From the NCBI RefSeq assembly GCF_963678635.1, contig NC_087068.1:19453789-19517788 (forward strand): a stretch of 64,000 nucleotides of DNA. Reading direction: 5' to 3'. The translations under genes were made by a program, and so were the position numbers. Origin of the DNA: Symsagittifera roscoffensis (lineage: Eukaryota > Xenacoelomorpha > Acoela > Convolutidae). Shown here piece after piece: positions 56,722-64,000 of this stretch. Below the pieces are notes generated by a model. The model worked only from the letters and a program-made list of their open reading frames with translations. It was not told where the DNA came from and searched no databases. Numbering within the stretch: the first letter of the stretch is position 1; each line of letters begins with the position of its first letter.

Positions 56722-58116
56722 TTAGCATATGCTCAGATAGTATTTTTTATGTAAGTAAACTTCTATGTCAGTCTCTGAAAATATCACATGTAGAAGTGCG
56801 TGCAACTCTCTCAGATGTAGCTTTCCCCTATTAGGATCGTATACTGGCAACGAGAGAGAGGTCACTCCTCTCTCAACCAAAAAATCCCTAAGTCGAGTCA
56901 AGGCCAATACCAAGCTCTTTGGGTCTACGTGTTGCCTATCAGTGGCCTTGGTAACCAGGAAACACAAATATTTCCCTGGTATCTGTGATGCAACAGGGGG
57001 CAACGCTATCATCCCTCCCACACCAGGCCTCTGTTTCCATAAAAACTCGATATTCTTATACTCGCTTTTGAAGTCAGCCGCTAGTGCTGTTTTGAAGCTT
57101 ACGTCCGCGGTTATCGCTATGGCGCACGTGCGTTCCGTGAGTATGAAATCGCTGTCCGTTATGACGATATTGTTCGAATAATGGTTCGGTAGATCAAAAT
57201 ACGATTCAAAGATTCGTCCAAAAGGTGGTTTTTTAGCATTCTCGCCCTCTGTCTCTAGTTCTCCGGTTTCTCTTGCCGATTTCAATTTTTTTATCATCAG
57301 ATTTTCGGTGTGGGTGAGTCCTACCCCCACTCCCCGGACAAAAATATCCATCGACGTCCCCGTCGATCGCCCAAAGTCTAGGAGATCGAGGTTGGATTGT
57401 GAAACACGTAGAGGACCATCTGGGGCGACCCAGTTGGACTCGGTATTGTCATGACTGATGTATTTGATGCCGTCTTTATCGACGTCCTGAATCGTCAGGA
57501 TTGTCTCTTTTGGATCTGTCGGCAGATCATGCAGCCATTCGAGTACGCGCAAGTTCGTTAGTTCTTGCTCATGAGTCTGTTCCGCTTCTGGTTCGAACTC
57601 CACTTCCCGTACTGATCGATCGTCGATCCAATCTTGATCCATATCGTTCACCAAGTCGATTTCTTCTAGCATCGCCACTTCGTCCAGTCCCACTAGCGAG
57701 TCCATGACATCACTTACAACTATTCTGTCTACAACGAAATCCTTGCCGTACGGATTGTATTTCTTCTGGTTTTTTCCTCTTTTGCTTTGGCGTGTTTCCA
57801 TAGTGAGAGGAAAGTCAGGCTGTGTTCCTTTGTCAATTTCAATTTGTTCCGGGCAGTCCCAGTCTTCCTCGGCATAAGGTAGAGTTCCATCGTCCACCTC
57901 TACTCGCTCGGTCAACTCGAGGTCCAGTGGTAGGTCGCAATCGTCCACCACCTCATTCCCGTCGTTTTTGTCGCGAGTACCCCTTTCATTCATTTCACAA
58001 GCAGGATCCACTATCAAATAGTCTCCCTCTTGCATGTCCGCTGGGATGCACCAAACCTCTGACGAGGCATTGTGTGGTTTGATGTTTTCATAATGAGCTG
58101 CTCTTCCAGTGCTCAA
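56722..58116 (-). CDS. Pol C-terminal extension ending in a macro-domain-like fold (copy B)
   Basis: 464 codons in the frame after the integrase; the first residues (STGRAAHYENIKPHN) finish the integrase tail, so it is the end of pol and not a separate gene. Residues about 30-230 are acidic and of unknown fold, with conserved blocks GDYLIVDPACEMNE and YNPYGKDFVVDRI. Residues about 318-464 resemble a macro domain of the TARG1/OARD1 type: ITDSDFILTERTCAIAITAD, ALAADFKSEYKNIEFL, YLCFLVTKATDRQHVDP, LRDFLVERGVTSLSLPVYDP, then LHALLHVIFSETDIEVYL. The Gly-rich ADP-ribose loop is replaced (TALAADF), so binding or catalysis is uncertain. The same region is present in copy A. Macro domains bind or remove ADP-ribose. 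Confidence 0.75.
   Translation of the reverse strand: MSTGRAAHYENIKPHNASSEVWCIPADMQEGDYLIVDPACEMNERGTRDKNDGNEVVDDCDLPLDLELTERVEVDDGTLPYAEEDWDCPEQIEIDKGTQPDFPLTMETRQSKRGKNQKKYNPYGKDFVVDRIVVSDVMDSLVGLDEVAMLEEIDLVNDMDQDWIDDRSVREVEFEPEAEQTHEQELTNLRVLEWLHDLPTDPKETILTIQDVDKDGIKYISHDNTESNWVAPDGPLRVSQSNLDLLDFGRSTGTSMDIFVRGVGVGLTHTENLMIKKLKSARETGELETEGENAKKPPFGRIFESYFDLPNHYSNNIVITDSDFILTERTCAIAITADVSFKTALAADFKSEYKNIEFLWKQRPGVGGMIALPPVASQIPGKYLCFLVTKATDRQHVDPKSLVLALTRLRDFLVERGVTSLSLPVYDPNRGKLHLRELHALLHVIFSETDIEVYLHKKYYLSIC
57317..57367 (-). promoter_or_regulatory. Ultraconserved 51-nt segment, copy B
   Basis: Inside the pol extension, coding for TSMDIFVRGVGVGL. It contains ATCGACG-TCCC-CGTCGAT (perfect hairpin), a GTCC/GGAC pair around a pyrimidine run, and on the element strand GGGGAGTGGGGGTAGG, a purine tract like a central polypurine tract. 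Copy A differs at one base only. Confidence 0.6.
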
Positions 58117-59671
58117 TCGATAAAAACGACCCCCCTTGGTGCACCTCTGTTATCTGAAATGGACCACGCCATTTCTTTAGTAATTTCTTGGTTCCTTTTG
58201 GTGGAACTACTTCCTGGAACACCCTGACGTAGTCGCCAACTGAGTAGGCTTTCGCATCGGCTGTCCTTTTATCAAACCTCCTTTTTTGTCTAATTTGCGC
58301 CTGTTGCGTATTCCTCCTGCATAAGTCATTGAGGTCCTGCTGTCTTCTAATAACATCCCGCACGTACGTCTGCGGTGCTGTCCTCTTCCCCTCATATTCA
58401 GGGTAGAAAAACGTCAACGGGAGCGCTTTTTCATGACCCGTTAACATCATGTGCGGGCTTATTCCCGTGGTGGAATGCTCCGTGCTGTTGTGCTTGTGCG
58501 ACAAGTGCTTGTCCCAGTCATCCATGTAACGCGAGCAGTAGACTCTAAGCATGGATACCAGTGTGCGGTTTTGCCTCTCGACTAGGCCATTCGTTTGCGG
58601 GTGATAAGTGGTCGAGTGGGCCTGCGCTACCTGCGAGCTTTTCATCAACTCCTTCGTGAGATCACCCACGAATGCTTTGCCATTGTCCGATTGGAACGTG
58701 ATGGGGCAGCCATGCCTCGCTATCCACACATTTATCAAATGATCACATGTTTCTTCCGCCGATGCTGTCATGCAGGGTGCTGCTTCCGCATACTTCGTAA
58801 AATGGTCGATCATTACCAGCACCTGATTATAGCCCGTTGCTGTCATGCAGATTTTCTGATGATCAATTTGCACCACTTCGTTGAAACCTGACGACTCTAT
58901 TGACTGTAGGGGGAACCTTAGTTTCCTGGGATCCTTCGCCTGCTGACATGACAGGCATGCGGCGATCCACTTCTCACAAGCCTTTTTCAATCCCGGCCAT
59001 TCGAATCGTTTCTGTATCCTGTTATACACTTTGTCCACGCCTTGATGGCCCATCTGATCATGTGAGCGAAAGAGCAATTCGGTCTGGTACAACTGTGGTA
59101 ACACTATTGAATTGTATTTATAGAGGACTTTGTCCTCCTCTTTTTGCTTGCAGGCAACGATTCCGTCCTTATTCAGGTACAACAAGTCGTTTCGCTTCAG
59201 GTAGAATTGCTTCAAGATCTTGTAGCTGTCTTCTTCCAAGTCTCCCTTGTCAGGTGCTCCATTCTCGATCCATCTCTTCAGACTGCTCGTCATTCTATCA
59301 TTTCGTTGAGCCCTTAGGAGATCCGACAGCCTGTACCTGGCTTTCAAATACGTCTTTACCACGTTCATTTGCCCACTCATTATCTCCGGAGCATGAGCAT
59401 CGTCCATCAACTTGACACACCATATCTTTTTCAAAGGCGTCGCTTCCTGCACAGATGGTTCCAGATTGGTACGGACGACCGTACCATGTGGCAGCAATCT
59501 GGTTGGGCGTTTCGAAACTGCTATCAGCTCGAGCTCGTCTGCGGCATTATCTACCACAGTGCCCTCTTCATCTGAGGTGTATCTGTCCCTGTCTGGATCC
59601 TGATGTGTTTCTCGGTCCAGCCCACGCTGCTTCCAGTCTACCAATAAGGAATGGATTGCGATCTCTGACAT
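58088..59671 (-). CDS. Integrase of copy B (second, complete reading)
   Basis: 527 codons read from inside the downstream unit of a tandem duplication. The zinc domain has HDQMGH then CLSCQQ. The catalytic triad is present: Asp in VVQIDHQKI, Asp in FQSDNGKAF, Glu in TNGLVERQNRT. A short deletion has replaced the conserved MGAYNST by SHKHNST. The C-terminal SH3/GPY-like region follows (VGDYVRVF, KKWRGPFQITEVHQGG). The frame is lost in a run of six G near 58118; five would join it to the next frame. Integrase inserts the cDNA into host DNA. Confidence 0.85.
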   Translation of the reverse strand: MSEIAIHSLLVDWKQRGLDRETHQDPDRDRYTSDEEGTVVDNAADELELIAVSKRPTRLLPHGTVVRTNLEPSVQEATPLKKIWCVKLMDDAHAPEIMSGQMNVVKTYLKARYRLSDLLRAQRNDRMTSSLKRWIENGAPDKGDLEEDSYKILKQFYLKRNDLLYLNKDGIVACKQKEEDKVLYKYNSIVLPQLYQTELLFRSHDQMGHQGVDKVYNRIQKRFEWPGLKKACEKWIAACLSCQQAKDPRKLRFPLQSIESSGFNEVVQIDHQKICMTATGYNQVLVMIDHFTKYAEAAPCMTASAEETCDHLINVWIARHGCPITFQSDNGKAFVGDLTKELMKSSQVAQAHSTTYHPQTNGLVERQNRTLVSMLRVYCSRYMDDWDKHLSHKHNSTEHSTTGISPHMMLTGHEKALPLTFFYPEYEGKRTAPQTYVRDVIRRQQDLNDLCRRNTQQAQIRQKRRFDKRTADAKAYSVGDYVRVFQEVVPPKGTKKLLKKWRGPFQITEVHQGGSFLSIEHWKSSSL

Positions 59672-59731
59672 ATCGGAATTGGAAGTTGTTTCAGACGTGT
59701 GGTCCCAGGACTGGGGCCTCGAGTCAACACT
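58782..59731 (-). repeat. Tandem duplication within pol, unit 1
   Basis: Almost identical to 59735-60684 (period 953 bp, with GGG between units). Only a handful of single-base differences are seen, for instance TTTTTGCTTG against TTTTCGCTTG. It covers the pol linker and the integrase up to the first catalytic Asp region. Because 953 is not a multiple of three, it shifts the frame. Confidence 0.95.
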
Positions 59732-59734
59732 GGG

Positions 59735-60684
59735 GCTTCCGCATACTTCGTAAAATGGTCGATCATTACCAGCACCTGATTATAGCCCGTTGCTGTCATG
59801 CAGATTTTCTGATGATCAATTTGCACCACTTCGCTGAAACCTGACGACTCTATTGACTGTAGGGGGAACCTTAGTTTCCTGGGATCCTTCGCCTGCTGAC
59901 ATGACAGGCATGCGGCGATCCACTTCTCACAAGCCTTTTTCAATCCCGGCCATTCGAATCGTTTCTGTATCCTGTTATACACTTTGTCCACGCCTTGATG
60001 GCCCATCTGATCATGTGAGCGAAAGAGCAATTCGGTCTGGTACAACTGTGGTAACACTATTGAATTGTATTTATAGAGGACTTTGTCCTCCTCTTTTCGC
60101 TTGCAGGCAACGATTCCGTCCTTATTCAGGTACAACAAGTCGTTTCGCTTCAGGTAGAATTGCTTCAGGATCTTGTAGCTGTCTTCTTCCAAGTCTACCT
60201 TGTCAGGTGCTCCATTCTCGATCCATCTCTTCAGACTGCTCGTCATTCTATCATTTCGTTGAGCCCTTAGGAGATCCGACAGCCTGTACCTGGCTTTCAA
60301 ATACGTCTTTACCACGTTCATTTGCCCACTCATTATCTCCGGAGCATGAGCATCGTCCATCAACTTGACACACCATATCTTTTTCAAAGGCGTCGCTTCC
60401 TGCACAGATGGTTCCAGATTGGTACGGACGACCGTACCATGTGGCAGCAATCTGGTTGGGCGTTTCGAAACTGCTATCAGCTCGAGCTCGTCTGCGGCAT
60501 TATCTACCACAGTGCCCTCTTCATCTGAGGTGTATCTGTCCCTGTCTGGATCCTGATGTGTTTCTCGGTCCAGCCCACGCTGCTTCCAGTCTACCAATAA
60601 GGAATGGATTGCGATCTCTGACATATCGGAATTGGAAGTTGTTTCAGACGTGTGGTCCCAGGACTGGGGCCTCGAGTCAACACT
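59735..60684 (-). repeat. Tandem duplication within pol, unit 2
   Basis: Upstream unit on the element strand, next to the 42-bp repeats. Its close match to 58782-59731 means the event is recent, or is an assembly artefact. Confidence 0.95.
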
Positions 60685-60740
60685 TGAGTCGACTGATTCC
60701 TCAACATCATATTCCAAGTTGTCTGAGATGTTTCTCGACT

Positions 60741-60908
60741 CCCCGGACAAAATTCTGTCCCTAGGTGGTCTCGTCAACCTCTCCCCGGACAAGTCGTCCT
60801 GCACGGGCTCAAAGGTGTCTGACTCCTCAGACGAGTCGTCCTTGACTGGCCTGAAGGTATCAGACTCCCCGGACATTGTCTCGTCCACGGACGAACAATC
60901 TGGGCTCG
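60741..60908 (-). repeat. Four 42-bp tandem repeats encoding acidic 14-mers
   Basis: CCCCGGAC or CCTCAGAC recurs at 60741, 60783, 60825 and 60867. Encoded units read like SGESDTFRPVKDDS and SEESDTFEPVQDDL. The repeats are in frame and lie in the pol linker between RNase H and integrase. Copy A has lost this region. Confidence 0.85.
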
Positions 60909-61573
60909 GCTCGTATTCTTCTTTTGCATCCGTGAAATGCACTCTCCTCGTGAAGCTAGATTTCGACCTGATCCTGACTTCCTCAGTAGTTTGGTTCTGA
61001 TTCAGTGTTCCATATTCAGTGAACGAAGTTCTCAACAAGACCTCCTTCGGCATCGAGCTCACCAGCTGGTTGACAATCGACCTGCAATCCCGTTCAACGC
61101 CTCGGCTGCGAATGGACACTGGACTCTTCTCTGTTCTCTCGGCGACAGTCAACCGCTGCATGGTCTCCATCCATTCACGATCATGCCTATCCACTTCCCT
61201 GTCCAACAAGTCACGGAGCTTTCCCATGACGTCCGGCGCCACGTTCACCGCCCTGTTCAACAGAGCCATGCTGTTTATACCTAATCTGGTAAGTTCATGC
61301 TGAACCAAGTTGGATCGAACTAGCAGATCCAACGGAACGGGCTCGCCTCTGGCTAAAAGCTTTATCTCCGCGGCCGTCTCTACTGGAAGGTCAGGGTGTC
61401 CGGTTATAGGATGCCCTGACTTGTCTAACCACCTAGTAAGTGGCAGTTTGTCGTAGGTTTCTTTGTCCAGAAAGGAAAACCCGTCTTTGATCTCTGATTG
61501 GTTAGCCTGCTTATCCTCGAGGCGCTCATAAAATTTTGTCTTTTTACTGAGGCTATCTGCGTTCTGATGCTTG

Positions 61574-64000
61574 TCACGGGTACGGTGCAGATCCATCCAG
61601 GCGCACGATCCAACTACCAATATAACTTTGGTCCATCGAATAGGTTTTCAGCCAGGCAAGGGCACGATTATCCACACGTAACTTGAAGGGAGCACTCCCC
61701 AAGTAGGCCCTGTGTTTTTCCACGAAAGTGATCACCGCAAACATCTCCGCTTTTGGTGCGCCGTACTTCATTTCAGTATCACTCAGGACTTTACTCCCGT
61801 AGGCTATCGGACGAAGAACCGTTCTCCCGTTCCACTCCTGCTCCTGGTGAAGTATGCCCGATATTGCAACCACTGATGCATCCGTGTCCAGCACGAACAT
61901 CCCCTTCTCTGTCGGCATGCCGAGGACCGGTGCCTCGCAAAGTTCACGTTTGATGTTTTCAAATGAAACTTGCGCCTCCTCAGTCCAGGTGAACTTTTTG
62001 CCCTTGTTTCTCATCAACCTCTGCATGGGGTATATTTTGTCAGCATACCCCTTGATGAACTCTCGATAATAATTAGCGAATCCCAAAAAACTCATCAGCT
62101 GTGTATCTGTCTTAGGTGCCTTCCAGGTCAGCACCGCTTCAACCGCTTCGGATTCCGGTCTCACTCCATGTTTGTCAACCAGGCGGCCCAGATACTTTAT
62201 GGAATCCCTGAGGATTTCACACTTAGAGGGTTTACATTTCAGACCCGCCTGCTTCATGCAAGAAAACACCTCCTCCAACCTCTCTATGTGGTCTTCTAAT
62301 GTTGTTGTTGCAATCACGACATCATCGACATAACACATGATGAGATTCCCGTATTTCTTAGTGACGCTCGTGAGTGCCTGGGCCATCAGTCGCTGGAATG
62401 TGGCCGTCGCGTTGCACAACCCGAATGGCATCCTCTTCCACTGGAACAATCCCAGCTCACACGCGAAGCCTGTTTTCTCTCGATCTTGCTTTCTGAGTGG
62501 CACTTGCCAGAACGCAGAGCCCAAATCTAACGTCGTGAAGAACTTCGCGTCTCCCAGCTTGGATAGGCTCTCATCGATGCGGGGAATGGGGTATGCGTCC
62601 TTTATAGTCACTGCGTTCAGATAACGGAAATCACAACAAAATCTGAGTTGTCCCCCTTTCTTTTTCGCCATGACCACGCCACAAGCCCATGGGGACTTCG
62701 ACGGCTCGATCATGTCGTACTCCATCAACATCTCGATCTCCTTCCTACACGCTTCTGACTTGTTTGGGGTCATTCTTCTCGCCCCTTCCCTATGAGGTAC
62801 CGAGCCCTCTTCTATCTCAATCTCGTGTTCTACAAAATTACAACAACCTATGTCGGCATTATGCTTCGAAAAAACGTCTGCGTTCCGATTTAGCACCGCT
62901 CTGAGCGAATCTAGTTCCTTGTCTGATATTTTACCCTTCAGATGTTCTATCTCAGGTAGGACAGGTTTATTCGCCGCTAACTCTGCTTCCGTCGGCCTCT
63001 CAGGAAAGTTGGAACAACTAGACAGCCCATCATCTGTTTCCGACTTCATTGAAAACAATTTCCTAGAAGATTTCAATTCATTCACTCTTTTCATTATACA
63101 TTCTTGGTTTGCATGTAGTTGACATTTAGTTACATCAAACTTTTTCAAGTTCTCCACACTCTGAAAGTCTGTGTTCAGAGGCAAAGCGTAGCCAAGTTTC
63201 TTTCCCTTCTGTATTGTCACTGTTGTTGCTTCTGTGTTCAATAACACACTCACACACAGTCCGCTCTGAGTGAGTGAGAAGCTTCTTCCTAAAATAGCCG
63301 AGCTTTTACTGTTTGGATTTGGTACCAGACACACCTGTTTGTCATTGCTGAGTTCATTCAAGTTCCTCATCCTAAACGTCGCTACTACGGCTTGGTTTGG
63401 TTTTAATCTAACTTTTCGATCCAGAAAAATCGGCACCTTGGCCTGGTTAATTAAGATCTTATTAAGGGGTCTCTTTTCATACTTTCTCTCAGGATCCTTG
63501 ATCCTAATCAACCCGTCATTGAGATCGATCGTGACGTCAAAGTTGCGAACGAAATCCCTTCCTAAGATGAACTGATCGGATTCGTCCAAATTCTCCACTA
63601 CTAGGAAGCTCATCCAAAGATGTCTTCCTCCGAGCTGCAGTGAAATGATCGGGGTTCGTCCACTCACATAGATCGCTCCCTGATTGGCCGCTGCCAACCT
63701 GATGTTTGTCGGTATGAGATCCGACCTCTCGAAACCCATGTCGGTCCAAGTTTTGACTGGCATGACACTAACCACTGCTCCCGTGTCTAGCAGTCCCTTT
63801 ACTGAAAGTTGTCTGCCTTGCACGTCCAGAACGTGTACGGCCAGATCGGCCTCGCAACCTATGTGCACCGCATCTTGTTCGAACATCGCGTTGTGTCCGA
63901 TCCGTCTAACCTTCAGCTCCTCTTGACCAATGTATATCCGGCCAATCTGATCGTTCGCATCAGTTATGTGAGCTTTCGTGTAGATATTGATGCCATCCAC
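61574..64000 (-). CDS. Protease, reverse transcriptase and RNase H of copy B (start outside window)
   Basis: 808 codons open to the window edge. Aspartic protease: LLDTGAVVSVMP near residue 70. RT of Ty3/gypsy type: CCDFRYLNAVTIKDAYPIPR, TTLDLGSAFWQVPL (motif A Asp), FGLCNATATFQRLM and CYVDDVVIAT near 556 (catalytic YVDD), then FLGFANYYREFI. RNase H: VLDTDASVVAISGIL near 706, KAEMFAVITFVEK and LRVDNRALAWLK. All visible catalytic residues are present. The frame ends at 61574 because of a small deletion near 61585. No gag or zinc knuckle is seen before the protease in the part inside the window. Confidence 0.9.
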   Translation of the reverse strand: MDGINIYTKAHITDANDQIGRIYIGQEELKVRRIGHNAMFEQDAVHIGCEADLAVHVLDVQGRQLSVKGLLDTGAVVSVMPVKTWTDMGFERSDLIPTNIRLAAANQGAIYVSGRTPIISLQLGGRHLWMSFLVVENLDESDQFILGRDFVRNFDVTIDLNDGLIRIKDPERKYEKRPLNKILINQAKVPIFLDRKVRLKPNQAVVATFRMRNLNELSNDKQVCLVPNPNSKSSAILGRSFSLTQSGLCVSVLLNTEATTVTIQKGKKLGYALPLNTDFQSVENLKKFDVTKCQLHANQECIMKRVNELKSSRKLFSMKSETDDGLSSCSNFPERPTEAELAANKPVLPEIEHLKGKISDKELDSLRAVLNRNADVFSKHNADIGCCNFVEHEIEIEEGSVPHREGARRMTPNKSEACRKEIEMLMEYDMIEPSKSPWACGVVMAKKKGGQLRFCCDFRYLNAVTIKDAYPIPRIDESLSKLGDAKFFTTLDLGSAFWQVPLRKQDREKTGFACELGLFQWKRMPFGLCNATATFQRLMAQALTSVTKKYGNLIMCYVDDVVIATTTLEDHIERLEEVFSCMKQAGLKCKPSKCEILRDSIKYLGRLVDKHGVRPESEAVEAVLTWKAPKTDTQLMSFLGFANYYREFIKGYADKIYPMQRLMRNKGKKFTWTEEAQVSFENIKRELCEAPVLGMPTEKGMFVLDTDASVVAISGILHQEQEWNGRTVLRPIAYGSKVLSDTEMKYGAPKAEMFAVITFVEKHRAYLGSAPFKLRVDNRALAWLKTYSMDQSYIGSWIVRLDGSAPYP

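Larger units (their letters stand above)
59638..61620 (-). pseudogene. RNase H end, pol linker and truncated integrase of copy B
   Basis: 660 codons. It opens in the tail of RNase H (HRTRDKHQNADSLSKKT), continues through a linker with four 14-residue acidic repeats, then reads the integrase zinc domain and the first catalytic Asp (VVQIDHQKI). It runs out of frame at the duplication junction (59732) and stops at 59638. The start is not natural: a deletion of about 15 nt near 61585, seen by comparison with copy A, shifted it from the RT frame. It is a broken middle piece of pol. Confidence 0.85.

Noticed and set aside
58900-59415. Plus-strand 171-codon frame, repeated at 59853-60368
   Set aside because: It is the antisense of the integrase in both units of the tandem duplication. 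Its apparent conservation comes from the duplication.
1-64000. CRISPR arrays, bacterial operons, rRNA genes
   Set aside because: No regularly spaced short repeats, no bacterial gene order and no rRNA-like sequence were seen; all strong features are eukaryotic retroelements.

Overview
The window is animal DNA made almost entirely of transposable elements, with only one exon that looks like a host gene. The bacterial hallmarks (operons, ribosome binding sites) are absent. It carries Ty3/gypsy, BEL/Pao, Penelope-like and non-LTR retrotransposons, a GTAAGT splice donor and a secreted PAN/Apple-type protein. An AT-rich invertebrate, most plausibly a nematode, fits best, but the sequence alone does not settle the species. 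A run of 200 Ns (9370-9569) marks an assembly gap.

Layout. 1-3.7 kb: decayed non-LTR (LINE) reverse transcriptase and short degenerate repeats. 4.4-8.9 kb: decayed BEL/Pao element (gag zinc knuckle, protease, RT end, RNase H linker, integrase, C-terminal tail). 9.6-11.9 kb: non-coding, with a degenerate repeat family. 11.9-15.5 kb: a 3.5 kb foldback (two arms of about 1.5 kb). 15.6-16.2 kb: the PAN exon, minus strand. 17.2-23.4 kb: a Ty3/gypsy element with both LTRs; its left LTR carries a 215 bp MITE. 24.8-28.3 kb: a Penelope-like element with terminal direct repeats; the upstream repeat carries a hammerhead-ribozyme core. 28.7-31.2 kb: a non-LTR element with a restriction-like endonuclease, minus strand, cut off at the border of the next element.

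31.2-64 kb (minus strand) holds the most unusual content: two related giant LTR retroelements in tandem sharing a central LTR. Copy A (31.2-47.3 kb) is decayed. Copy B (45.8 kb to beyond the window) is much fresher. In transcription order the layout is LTR, protease-RT-RNase H-integrase, a long C-terminal extension ending in a macro-domain-like fold, an AT-rich spacer with hairpins, a coiled-coil/SGNH-hydrolase protein, then after a single in-frame stop an uninterrupted 2090-codon ORF of unknown function, a polypurine tract and the LTR. No gag zinc knuckle is visible. A 51-nt segment just upstream of the macro domain is almost identical in A and B although its flanks have diverged, which suggests an RNA or DNA signal inside the coding region.

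Copy B pol is damaged in this assembly: a small deletion at the end of RNase H, a 950 bp tandem duplication over the integrase, and one extra G in a G run. The 2090-codon ORF is intact. The combination of Ty3-type pol, macro domain, SGNH hydrolase and giant protein is the best candidate here for a previously undescribed system.
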